12,988 bases of DNA, taken from assembly GCA_039934635.1 (NCBI GenBank), contig JBDTLT010000153.1, positions 1 to 12,988 of the forward strand, written 5' to 3'. Positions 6,653 through 12,898 of this stretch are shown here, piece by piece. The translations under genes and the position numbers were made by a program. Numbering within the stretch: position 1 is the first letter of the stretch; each line of letters starts with the position of its first letter. Under the pieces are notes generated by a model. It ran no database searches, was not told the origin of the DNA, and worked only from the letters and a program-made list of their open reading frames with translations. The DNA is from DATLFA01 sp039934635 (lineage in GTDB: Bacteria > Actinomycetota > Acidimicrobiia > Acidimicrobiales > WLNW01).

Positions 6653-7402
6653 TCAGATGGCTCGCGGGACGCCGATCCGTACCTCGACACCGGGCGACCA
6701 CCGCGCGATCGGCTCACCACGCGGTGGTCGCAGGCCGGCAGTCTCGACCAGCGACTCGTCGCACGCGAGCACCTCGGCGTCATGGAGCGGCCACGGCGGA
6801 TGGCTGACCTTGGCCCACATCAGCCTCCGACCGAACGTCGTGCCGAGCGCCCAGCGTGCAGTGAGGAAATGATCGAGCTCGGTGAGATCGCGGCCGGTCA
6901 GCTCGCGACCGATCCGCACCGTGACGTCGCTCGTCGCCTTGCCGCGTGGCCATCGGCGTCGCGACTGGTAGCGCCGGGTCGAGCCGTTGCCGTGACCCTC
7001 GCCGTCGATCGACATCGTCGACCAGCAGTACGGAAGCCGGTAGCCCCGCCGAGCAACGACCGTCGGAATCAGTCGTGTGATGTCGAGGCTGAAGAACCAC
7101 ACACCGCGCCGACCGGTCGGATCGACGATGTAGGTGCGGATGTTCGTCTCCGGGAACGTCGACAATGGCCCGAACGGTGGCAGCCCGGGGACTCGTATGC
7201 GACGCATGTGGAACGGGATCAAGCCCACCCAGGCCGAGCCGTCGAACGTGTCGACGATGAAACCCGGAGGGAGCAGAGCCTGAACATCAGCTGGGTCGTA
7301 ACGCCAATGCAGCGCGGTCAGGTCGTACCAACCCTGCAACATCGCCGGCCGCGCGATGACATGTGGTGCGTCGACCGTGATCGGCTCGGGCGTCGGTTTC
7401 AC
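6653..7402 (-). CDS. DUF2071/YqjF-like protein
   Basis: The product has 249 residues from GTG 7402. Family signatures are MLQGWYDLTALHWRYDPADV near the start, then LLPPGFIVDTFDGSAWVGLIPFHM, GLPPFGPLSTFPETNIRTYI and GVWFFSLDI, typical of the YqjF/DUF2071 fold. The C-terminal half includes TARWALGTTFGRRLMWAKVSHPPWPLHDAEV, also typical. The biochemical role is unknown; the fold is related to acetoacetate-decarboxylase-like domains. The GTG start overlaps the stop of a 25-codon upstream frame as GTGA, and there is no good ribosome binding site of its own, so translation probably depends on coupling to that leader. Downstream, the SDR begins after 14 nt, indicating co-transcription. Confidence 0.85.
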   Translation of the reverse strand: MKPTPEPITVDAPHVIARPAMLQGWYDLTALHWRYDPADVQALLPPGFIVDTFDGSAWVGLIPFHMRRIRVPGLPPFGPLSTFPETNIRTYIVDPTGRRGVWFFSLDITRLIPTVVARRGYRLPYCWSTMSIDGEGHGNGSTRRYQSRRRWPRGKATSDVTVRIGRELTGRDLTELDHFLTARWALGTTFGRRLMWAKVSHPPWPLHDAEVLACDESLVETAGLRPPRGEPIARWSPGVEVRIGVPRAI

Positions 7403-7476
7403 AACGCACCGGCGTCGAGCGCGGCGAGACGCAACGCAGCGAGCGTGCGGTTCAACTGATCACCGAACACCCACAC
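7399..7476 (-). pseudogene. 25-codon photolyase/cryptochrome-like N-terminal remnant, coupled to DUF2071 gene
   Basis: GTG 7476, with GGAGAGGT at 7490-7483 (6 nt spacing), opens a frame reading MWVFGDQLNRTLAALR and ends at TGA 7401-7399 after 25 codons. W-V-[FL]-G-D-Q-L-N is the characteristic N-terminus of the FeS-BCP/PhrB-type photolyase family. Nothing else of a photolyase (about 500 residues) follows: the stop overlaps the DUF2071 start as GTGA. The most economical reading is that a photolyase gene upstream of DUF2071 was deleted after its first 25 codons, leaving its ribosome binding site to drive the operon. Alternatively it is a chance leader peptide; the motif match argues against that but is short. 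Confidence 0.55.
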
Positions 7477-7482
7477 ATACCG

Positions 7483-7490
7483 ACCTCTCC
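7483..7490 (-). promoter_or_regulatory. Ribosome binding site of the photolyase-like leader
   Basis: GGAGAGGT on the minus strand, 6 nt before GTG 7476. It is the only strong site upstream of the minus-strand operon's first large gene. Confidence 0.6.
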
Positions 7491-7641
7491 GTTCCTTCGA
7501 ACTCAGCCTATGGTCGCCCGCCTCGCGCTGACGTCGCTCGATGCACACCGCGCAGCGTCGTCCGATTGCTGAGCATCGTCCCGTGAAGATTCCTGCATCC
7601 GCGTTCGGGACCGGACCGTAGTACCGGGAAATCCTCTACCC

Positions 7642-7646
7642 GGAGG
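7642..7646 (+). promoter_or_regulatory. Ribosome binding site of small membrane protein 1
   Basis: GGAGG lies 6 nt upstream of ATG 7653 and supports expression of this 72-residue frame. Confidence 0.75.
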
Positions 7647-7652
7647 CATCCA

Positions 7653-7871
7653 ATGCCCCAACTCCACCCGTCTCTACGCGTCAGGCTCCCGTTCATCGCT
7701 GCGGGGTTCCTCTCGTTCCTCTTCTCCGTTTGGCTGTACTTCGTCAAGGACGAGATGTCAGCTGGCATCTTCGTCGGTCTGTGGGTCCCGTCGATCCACT
7801 CGTTGGGAACGCTGTTGCTTGCCCCGATCGCCGAGGTCGCCCCGCGTGTTCGCAGAGCGGTACGGCCATGA
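7653..7871 (+). CDS. Small two-helix membrane protein, first gene of Dps operon
   Basis: The product has 72 residues from ATG 7653 with a strong ribosome binding site (GGAGG, 6 nt). Two hydrophobic helices are visible, LPFIAAGFLSFLFSVWLYFV (12-31) and AGIFVGLWVPSIHSLGTLLLA (37-57), followed by a short basic tail (RVRRAVRP). The F-x-G-L-W-V-P-S-I segment recurs in small membrane proteins of other bacteria as far as I can recall, but I know of no function. The stop codon overlaps the next start as ATGA, so the two small proteins are translationally coupled and probably made in similar amounts. The arrangement suggests a membrane pair working with or near the Dps ferritin, which is inference. 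Confidence 0.8.
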   Translation: MPQLHPSLRVRLPFIAAGFLSFLFSVWLYFVKDEMSAGIFVGLWVPSIHSLGTLLLAPIAEVAPRVRRAVRP

Positions 7872-8059
7872 GCCAGACCGTGATCTTCAGCGTCGGCTTC
7901 TTGGTCTTCGCGCTCACCGTGTGGGGCGCGATCATGGCAGGCGGCATTTGGATGGGACAGCTCGCGGCGTCTGAGGACGAGCGCTCGGTCCCGAGGTCGG
8001 GCTTCACCGAGCGCGGCTCGGACGAGGTCGACGGCACACCAAGGACGACTTTCCAGTGA
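7868..8059 (+). CDS. Small single-helix membrane protein, second gene of Dps operon
   Basis: The product has 63 residues from ATG 7868. One long hydrophobic helix (about residues 5-33, VIFSVGFLVFALTVWGAIMA and on) contains glycines, and a hydrophilic acidic tail follows (ASEDERSVPRSGFTERGSDE). It starts inside the previous stop codon (ATGA) and its own stop overlaps the Dps start (GTGA at 8056-8059), so three genes form one coupled unit. No family is recognised. Its size and topology would fit an accessory subunit for a membrane complex or a small anchor; neither is shown by the sequence. Confidence 0.75.
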   Translation: MSQTVIFSVGFLVFALTVWGAIMAGGIWMGQLAASEDERSVPRSGFTERGSDEVDGTPRTTFQ

Positions 8060-8532
8060 CTGAACCCCTGATCGACATCGGCATCGACGAGACCGACCGC
8101 CAAGCCATCACCGACGGCCTATCCCTGCTGCTTGCCGATACCTACACCCTCTACCTCAAGACCCACAACTACCACTGGAACGTCGTCGGCCCCATGTTCC
8201 AGACTCTGCACCTGATGTTCGAGACGCAGTACAACGAGCTCGCGCTCGCCGTGGACGTCATCGCGGAGCGGATCCGCTCGCTCGGCGCCCCCGCACCCGG
8301 CAGCTACCAAGAGTTCGCAAAACTGTCTTCGGTCAAAGAGGACGACGACAGACCCGACGCCACGGAGATGATCCGTCGCCTCGTCGCTGGCCAAGAAACT
8401 GTCGCCCGCACCGCCCGTTCGATCTTCCCCATGGTCGAAAAGGCGCATGACGAGCCCACCGCCGACCTGCTCACCCAACGCCTCCAGGTCCACGAGAAGA
8501 CCGCCTGGATGCTCCGCAGCCTCCTCGCCTGA
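8056..8532 (+). CDS. dps: Dps-family ferritin-like DNA-protection protein
   Basis: The product has 158 residues from GTG 8056, overlapping the preceding stop as GTGA. Dps dodecamers oxidise ferrous iron with peroxide, store it as mineral and in some species bind DNA. The ferroxidase site that bridges two subunits is present: His40 (HWNVVGPMF), His52 (LHLMFE), Asp67 and Glu71 (DVIAERIRSLG). Their spacing matches H31, H43, D58 and E62 of Listeria Dps, with Glu56 in place of the usual Asp47. The N-terminus is short and acidic, with no lysine-rich DNA-binding tail, so iron and peroxide detoxification may outweigh direct DNA binding. Being third in a coupled operon behind two small membrane proteins is unusual for dps. 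Confidence 0.95.
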   Translation: MTEPLIDIGIDETDRQAITDGLSLLLADTYTLYLKTHNYHWNVVGPMFQTLHLMFETQYNELALAVDVIAERIRSLGAPAPGSYQEFAKLSSVKEDDDRPDATEMIRRLVAGQETVARTARSIFPMVEKAHDEPTADLLTQRLQVHEKTAWMLRSLLA

Positions 8533-8626
8533 CGCACGCGGGTACGAGCCCGAAACAGGTTCACCCGTTGACACGATCGGCTGTTCCCTGTCGATCCTTT
8601 CGCGACTCAGAAAGTAGAACGTTGCC

Positions 8627-9067
8627 ATGGCTCGTTACCTCACCAGGATTCGCACGCCGTGGTCAATCGCAGACTCGTTCGCCTACATGGCGGATCTTCG
8701 CAATTTCGCACGCTGGGATCCGGGTGTGCGCAAAGTGACCCAGACAATGGGCGACGGTGGCGGAACTGCAGCGACGTTCGACGTGACCCTCGCCGGCGTA
8801 CCGAAGGACATCATGTTGACCTATCGCACCGTCGAGTACGACGCGCCGCGTCATCTGCTCGTCTTGGCGAGGAGCCGTGTCTTCACCTCCGAGGACCGCA
8901 TCGCTGTCACGCCCGACGGCGACGGCAGCATCGTGGAGTACGACGCCCAGCTCCGCTTCAACGGTGTCCTCGGTGTCGCCGACGTGGCGCTGAGCCCATT
9001 CTTCAACCGCATCGCGAGTCGCGCCGCCAATGGACTCTGTGTCGCGCTCCAGGGCACCAAGGTCTGA
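8627..9067 (+). CDS. SRPBCC (polyketide cyclase/dehydrase-like) protein
   Basis: The product has 146 residues from ATG 8627. The opening strand and helix (RTPWSIADSFAYMADLRNFARWDPGV) carry the SRPBCC pattern of proline-ending strand, helix and W-D-P-G turn. The beta-sheet segments (GTAATFDVTLAG, MLTYRTVEYDAPRHLLVL, SIVEYDAQLRF) are followed by a C-terminal helix near FFNRIASRAANGLCVAL. It resembles the SRPBCC proteins that sit near cyclopropane-fatty-acid and SDR genes in actinobacterial photo-oxidative stress operons; that link is from memory and inferential. It is not closely similar by eye to the SRPBCC protein at 4944-5345. It starts 94 nt after the Dps stop, so it could share the transcript or have its own promoter. 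Confidence 0.85.
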   Translation: MARYLTRIRTPWSIADSFAYMADLRNFARWDPGVRKVTQTMGDGGGTAATFDVTLAGVPKDIMLTYRTVEYDAPRHLLVLARSRVFTSEDRIAVTPDGDGSIVEYDAQLRFNGVLGVADVALSPFFNRIASRAANGLCVALQGTKV

Positions 9068-9105
9068 GGCGGGATGAACCGCGCAATTGCTGCAGGACAG
9101 GTTAC

Positions 9106-9183
9106 TCACCCATCGTCGGCGATCGTGAACGCCAACCAAGCGTCGCCGGGCAGCCGCATCTCGTCGCGCAGGCGCAACAGACA
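9106..9183 (-). pseudogene. Fragment of a DUF2867-like domain
   Basis: The minus strand reads LLRLRDEMRLPGDAWLAF and then TIADDG before a TGA at 9108-9106. The LRLRxEMRLPGxAWLxF string is characteristic of DUF2867, the domain found at the C-terminus of some SDR-like proteins. After the stop, another frame continues SNLSCSNCAVHP, which could be the eroded next strand. Upstream it runs into the sigma factor gene with no further homology. It is a small relic in the gap between the SRPBCC and sigma factor genes. Confidence 0.38.
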
Positions 9184-9235
9184 TGGGCGTTGGAGTGCTC
9201 GAACGGGAGCAGAACCAACGAACTACCGTACCTTC

Positions 9236-9787
9236 ATGGTCGAACGCCGAGACACGGCCGAACCGGATCTTGAAAGCCAGTTCGCCGCCGGCGACGACGG
9301 GGCACTGGAGGCAGCCTACGCGGCGCACGGTGCGCTGGTGTACTCGTACTGCCGGCGGATGCTCGAAACGGAACGGGCCGGTGACGCCACCCAAAGAGTC
9401 TTCGTCGGGGCGTGGCGCTCACGCGGACGCTACCGGCCCGACGCGGGGACAATCGCGGGCTGGTTGATCGGTATGGCCCGCTTCACCGTGATCGACATCC
9501 TGCGTGCCGATGAGCTCCAACCGCCCCCGGACCGGCCTCAACCTCGGGACTCACGACCACCTGCGGGTGACGCAACCCACATCGCGAAGCGGATGCTGGT
9601 CGGCGAAGCCATCGCAGCGTTACCAGAGCGAGAACGAAAGATAGTCCAGCTGGCCATTTTCGAGGATCTGACTGCCGCTCAAATCGCCGCGCGCTACGAC
9701 CTCCCCCTGGACACGGTGAAAGCCGACATCCAGCGGGCCCTCGAACGGATGAGACGCCACCTAGAAGGATTCGACCATGCCGCCTGA
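9236..9787 (+). CDS. ECF-like sigma-70 family RNA polymerase sigma factor
   Basis: The product has 183 residues from ATG 9236. Region 2 spans about residues 12-92: ALVYSYCRRML, then DATQRVFVGAWRSRGRYRPD (2.1-2.2-like) and GTIAGWLIGMARFTVIDILRAD (2.3-2.4, promoter -10 recognition). A proline-rich linker (95-112) leads to region 4 (about 116-176), with IAALPERERKIVQLAIFEDLT and the helix-turn-helix AAQIAARYDLPLDTVKADIQ. The size and two-domain layout fit an ECF-type alternative sigma factor. The start is the first ATG in a homologous context, although no strong ribosome binding site precedes it, so translation could be leaderless or weak. Its last 11 nt overlap the PAS-like gene, implying a regulatory partnership. 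It resembles the decayed sigma factor at 1080-1303. Confidence 0.93.
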   Translation: MVERRDTAEPDLESQFAAGDDGALEAAYAAHGALVYSYCRRMLETERAGDATQRVFVGAWRSRGRYRPDAGTIAGWLIGMARFTVIDILRADELQPPPDRPQPRDSRPPAGDATHIAKRMLVGEAIAALPERERKIVQLAIFEDLTAAQIAARYDLPLDTVKADIQRALERMRRHLEGFDHAA

Positions 9788-10538
9788 AGCCGACGATTTC
9801 GACATCGACCCTGCCTTTCGGGATCGTCTCGCCCGCATCATTTCGCAGCTGGACGCCACAGATTTCGAGCGCGTCGATCCGCCTGACGCACTATGGGGCC
9901 GTATCGCCGCGGCGGTCACCGCCGAGTCCGCCCGCGCGCAGACGCAATCGGGCACGGTTGTGCTGTACTCCATCAACGCCGACGACGTCGTGATCGCGGT
10001 CGACGAGGGCTGGACCGCGTTCGCACGAGACAACGATGCGCCCGAGCTGGTCGAGTTGGATCCCGCTCGCACCCTGTGGAGCTACTTCGACAACGACGAG
10101 ACGCGCGACCTCTGGCGCGTGCTCATTCAGCAGGTACGCGCCAAACAGGCTCAAGCCCATGTCCCATTGCGCTGCGATGCCCCGCACATGCGACGGTGGT
10201 TCGAGATGACGATCACCTCAGCGCCCAACGGAGCCGTGCACTTCCGGTCACTGCTCGTCTTCGAACAGCCACGGCCCTCGGTGTCTCTCCTGGGCCGGCG
10301 CACTGAACGCAATAACGAGACCCCCGCCATACCGGTCTGTAGCTGGTGCGGGAAAGCCTTCGACGGTTTCCGATGGGATGAGATCGAAGAACTCGCACGC
10401 GACCTCCGGCTCCTCGAGGACCTCGTGCCGTCGATCACCTACGGCATCTGCCCGACATGTCGAGACCTCATGTCCGCAGACCTCCTCGTATCCGAGGAGA
10501 CTCGCAGCTCCCCACGCTCGGCGACACCGCATCGATGA
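9777..10538 (+). CDS. PAS-like sensor protein with C-terminal Cys4 motif, candidate anti-sigma factor
   Basis: The product has 253 residues from ATG 9777, overlapping the sigma factor by 11 nt. Three parts are visible. Residues 1-50 end in DPPDALWGRIAAAV, which resembles the sigma-binding N-terminus of RskA-like anti-sigma factors. Residues 58-170 look like a PAS-type domain: VVLYSINADDVVIAVDEGWTAFARDN, then LWSYFDNDETRDLW and PLRCDAPHMRRWFEMTIT. The C-terminus has two Cys pairs, CSWC (188-191) and CPTC (225-228), around a WDEIEE helix, suggesting a zinc ribbon or redox switch. I infer that it senses a small molecule, redox state or light-derived signal and controls the neighbouring sigma factor. 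No membrane helix is present, so it should be cytoplasmic. Its last codons lie in sequence derived from an insertion element. Confidence 0.8.
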   Translation: MPPEADDFDIDPAFRDRLARIISQLDATDFERVDPPDALWGRIAAAVTAESARAQTQSGTVVLYSINADDVVIAVDEGWTAFARDNDAPELVELDPARTLWSYFDNDETRDLWRVLIQQVRAKQAQAHVPLRCDAPHMRRWFEMTITSAPNGAVHFRSLLVFEQPRPSVSLLGRRTERNNETPAIPVCSWCGKAFDGFRWDEIEELARDLRLLEDLVPSITYGICPTCRDLMSADLLVSEETRSSPRSATPHR

Positions 10539-10868
10539 CCAACTCGTCGTCGCTCGCAGCACACGCACCCGACTCATCGCCATCCCCGGCCGACTCGTGA
10601 ACCGCTCCGGACAAACGACGCTACGACTACCGAAACACTGGCCATGGGCAACGCCGTTCATCACCGCGCTCACCGCGCTACGCAAGATCCAACCCCGCGC
10701 CGGCTGACAACGCCACCGCGGCACAGCGCACCGCCACCGACACCAGCGCCGACAACCCCACACCACACGAAATCAACTTCAGCGCGCACCGAAGCGACAG
10801 CAGCGAACCAACAACCCGTCAACACCACCATCAGCCACACCACCGACCTCAATCGGTGGATCGAGGCT
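10520..10868 (+). mobile_element. 3' remnant of an IS1380-family insertion sequence
   Basis: One frame (ending at TGA 10705-10707) reads DDQLVVARSTRTRLIAIPGR, then LVNRSGQTTLRLPKHWPW and a short tail; this is the C-terminus of IS1380-type transposases. No catalytic portion is present, so the element cannot move on its own. Downstream is about 150 nt of A/C-rich non-coding sequence, ending in a TCAATCGGTGGATCGAGGCT motif (about 10850-10869) that looks like the element's right end. No matching left end or target duplication is present in the window. The remnant supplies the final codons and stop of the PAS-like gene on one side and abuts the truncated stress protein gene on the other. Confidence 0.75.
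10528..10707 (+). pseudogene. Transposase C-terminal fragment (IS1380 type)
   Basis: About 59 codons of a transposase C-terminus, with the family pattern R-L-V-N-x-[SG]-G-x(3)-L-R-L-P-x(2)-W-P-W and a following helix (TPFITALTALRK). There is no start codon of its own and no DDE catalytic residues, so it is a dead fragment. Confidence 0.72.
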
Positions 10869-10890
10869 AAGCGGCGCGGTCATCGGTTCG

Positions 10891-11433
10891 GTGGCGCGTT
10901 CGGTGTTGCGCAATTCGGTCGGCCCGGTCGTCGTACTCGTCCCGATGGCCGACAGGCCGGGGTGGTCCCCTCGCCCTTTGAGTTGGCCCCAGCCACCTTC
11001 GGTGCGCCGCATGGTGGCCTGTGTGGATGGGAGCGCCGCGTCCGGGGAAGTGCTCCCTGCGGCGTCGGGGTGGGCGCGCGCGCTCGGGATGTCGCTGACG
11101 ATTTTGACGGTGGTCGAGGATGCGCCACAGCCGATAGGGTCGGAGCGGAGAAGCCGATACGGACCCGATGGTGAGGCTGGTAGTTACGTGGCCGAACTCA
11201 TGTCGCGCTGGCGGGGGACTGTGTCTGAGGTCGATGGCCGCGTTATCAGCGATCCGATTGGTCCGCCGAGCGGCGTACGGAGCCACTTGGTGCAACGGCC
11301 CGCGGGCTTGGTTGCCGTGAGCACACACGCCCGTTCGGGCATGCCGAGAGTGCTACGCGGTGCGACGGCCGCGAGCATCGTCCATGCGTCGATCGCTCCG
11401 TGTTTGGCTGTGCACATTGGAACCGTGTCATGA
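10891..11433 (+). CDS. Universal stress protein, first domain lost
   Basis: The frame is open from the insertion-element end at about 10869 and reads LSGAVIGSVARSVLRNSVGP, the closing helix and strand of a first USP domain. A full second domain follows: RRMVACVDGSAASGEVL (about 40-55 from GTG 10891) through STHARSGMPRVLRGATAASIVHAS to IAPCLAVHIG. The protein was therefore a tandem-USP protein whose N-terminal half was removed where the insertion element now ends. GTG 10891 (180 residues) is a possible restart but has no clear ribosome binding site. The USP nucleotide motif G-x2-G-x9-G-[ST] is degenerate in the surviving domain (the first two glycines are Ser and Ala, and G-A replaces G-S), so ATP binding is doubtful. 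It overlaps the NuoF-like gene as ATGA. Confidence 0.72.
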   Translation: MARSVLRNSVGPVVVLVPMADRPGWSPRPLSWPQPPSVRRMVACVDGSAASGEVLPAASGWARALGMSLTILTVVEDAPQPIGSERRSRYGPDGEAGSYVAELMSRWRGTVSEVDGRVISDPIGPPSGVRSHLVQRPAGLVAVSTHARSGMPRVLRGATAASIVHASIAPCLAVHIGTVS

Positions 11434-12821
11434 CGACGTTTTTGCTCCGCCGCGAGCGGATCGATTCGCTCGACGCCTACCTGGCGACTGACATCGGGGG
11501 ATTGGGCGTCTCGCGCGCGCAGACGTTGGGCCCGGCTGCGACCATCGACGAGGTGTTGAGGTCCGGGTTGCGCGGTCGAGGCGGAGGGGGGTTCCCAACC
11601 GGGCGGAAGTGGGCCGGTATCGCCTCGCAGACCGCCGATCGTCGGTACCTCGTCTGCAACGGCGCCGAGGGCGAACCGGGCACCTTCAAGGACCGGGCAC
11701 TGCTGCGCGCCAACCCGTATCAGTTGGTGGAAGGCGTGGTCATCGCCGGGTTCGCGATCGGGGCGGTGGAGGCCTTCATCTGCCTTAAGGCGACGTTCGA
11801 GCGGGAGATCGAAGGTGTCACGCGCGCCGTCGAACAGTTCCAGGCTGCGGGGATCTGCGGTGACTGCAAGATCACGATCGTGGCGGGGCCCGACGAGTAC
11901 CTGTTCGGCGAAGAGAAGGCGATGCTCGAGGTCATCGAGGGCAACGAGCCGCTGCCTCGTTGGCTTCCCCCGCACATTCACGGCCTGTTTGCCACTGCGC
12001 CGCAACTCGGATGGCAATCCCATGAAGGCGAAACCGGCGACGCGGGGCGCCCCGGCTCGCACCCAACGCTGGTCAACAACGTCGAAACGCTCTCGAACAT
12101 CCCGCACATCCTGGCGCGCGGTTCGAAATGGTTCCGCTCGATGGGCACGCCCGACTCGCCCGGCACCATCGTAGTTACCGTCGTGGGCGACGTCGTCGGG
12201 CCTGACGTGGGCGAGGTAGAGCTCGGCACGCCGTTGCGCGACGCGATAGATGCCATCGGCAGCGGTGTCACTCCTGGGCGCGCGGTGAAGGCGGTGTTCT
12301 CCGGTGTCGCGAACGCTGTCATCACCGCGGCCAATCTCGATGTGCCCATTTCCTATGAGGGGTTCGCCGCGATCGGCAGCGGAATGGGTGCCGCGGGGTT
12401 CATCGTCTATGACGACACGACGTGCATGGTCGACACCGCCTACCGGCTCTCGCGTTTCCTGTCCGTCGAATCGTGCGGTCAATGCCCACCATGCAAACTC
12501 GGTTCGACGGCGATCACCGGGCACCTCGGGCGCCTTGAGGCCGGCGCGGGCGGCGATGAAGATCTCGAGGGGATCGCCGGATGGTTGGATCACGTCACCG
12601 ACGGCAATCGTTGTTACCTCGCCGTCGAGGAGCAAGTCATGGTGCGCAGCATTCTGCGCGCCTTTCCCAACGAGTTCGTAGAGCACATCGAACTCGGCCG
12701 TTGCCCCCGGCCGCGACGCTTGCCGATACCGAAGCTCGTAGATCTCGTCGACGGAGTCGCAATTTATGACGAGTCGTACTGGCGCAAGCGACCTGACTGG
12801 ACCTACGAGCCCGCGCGATGA
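11430..12821 (+). CDS. NuoF-like NADH:acceptor oxidoreductase subunit (FMN, 4Fe-4S)
   Basis: The product has 463 residues from ATG 11430, coupled to the stress protein stop (ATGA). NADH-binding glycine loop: GLRGRGGGGFPTGRKWAG (47-64). FMN site: YLVCNGAEGEPGTFKDR (73-89) and GPDEYLFGEEKAMLEVIEG (153-171). HPTLVNNVETLSNIPHIL follows at 211-228. The 4Fe-4S cluster ligands are Cys349, Cys352, Cys355 (ESCGQCPPCKLGS) and Cys395 (GNRCYLAVEEQ). The enzyme should pass hydride from NADH through FMN to an iron-sulfur cluster. Unlike complex I nuoF, no nuoE or nuoG neighbours are present, and an extra segment of about 20 residues lies before HPTLVNN. It belongs to the standalone NuoF-like proteins of Actinobacteria, whose acceptor is not established; a diaphorase or formate-dehydrogenase-like partner is possible. 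There is no sign of damage. Confidence 0.9.
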   Translation: MTTFLLRRERIDSLDAYLATDIGGLGVSRAQTLGPAATIDEVLRSGLRGRGGGGFPTGRKWAGIASQTADRRYLVCNGAEGEPGTFKDRALLRANPYQLVEGVVIAGFAIGAVEAFICLKATFEREIEGVTRAVEQFQAAGICGDCKITIVAGPDEYLFGEEKAMLEVIEGNEPLPRWLPPHIHGLFATAPQLGWQSHEGETGDAGRPGSHPTLVNNVETLSNIPHILARGSKWFRSMGTPDSPGTIVVTVVGDVVGPDVGEVELGTPLRDAIDAIGSGVTPGRAVKAVFSGVANAVITAANLDVPISYEGFAAIGSGMGAAGFIVYDDTTCMVDTAYRLSRFLSVESCGQCPPCKLGSTAITGHLGRLEAGAGGDEDLEGIAGWLDHVTDGNRCYLAVEEQVMVRSILRAFPNEFVEHIELGRCPRPRRLPIPKLVDLVDGVAIYDESYWRKRPDWTYEPAR

Positions 12822-12898
12822 CCGAGGACGCATCAATAGCCTCGCTGGCGGTCGGACTGCGCGATCAGGTTGAGGGTCCTTGTTACGCCGATCGGTGA
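12818..12898 (+). CDS. Short frame coupled to NuoF-like gene, possibly frameshifted start of next gene
   Basis: ATG 12818 overlaps the previous stop as ATGA and reads MTEDASIASLAVGLRDQVEG, then stops at TGA 12896-12898 after 26 codons. A neighbouring frame is open from 12840 to the window end and reads LRVLVTPIGDIPQADAST from TTG 12870. A one-base shift near 12870 would join the two into a longer gene. No family is recognised in either part. The tight coupling suggests that a real third gene of the operon starts here. Confidence 0.35.
   Translation: MTEDASIASLAVGLRDQVEGPCYADR

Noticed and set aside
6593..7459. Plus-strand frame of 288 codons opposite the DUF2071-like gene
   Set aside because: Antisense shadow; DUF2071 signatures are on the minus strand.
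8533..8560. Possible terminator after dps (CGGG...CCCG)
   Set aside because: The stem is only four pairs and no T-run follows.
9074..9235. Longer N-terminus for the sigma factor from ATG 9074
   Set aside because: The extra 54 residues have no sigma-like features and overlap a DUF2867-like relic on the other strand; ATG 9236 begins the acidic sigma N-terminus.
11184..12836. Open minus-strand frame of 550 codons opposite the NuoF-like gene
   Set aside because: It is the antisense shadow of a high-GC gene; it has no domain signatures and the plus strand carries clear NuoF motifs.
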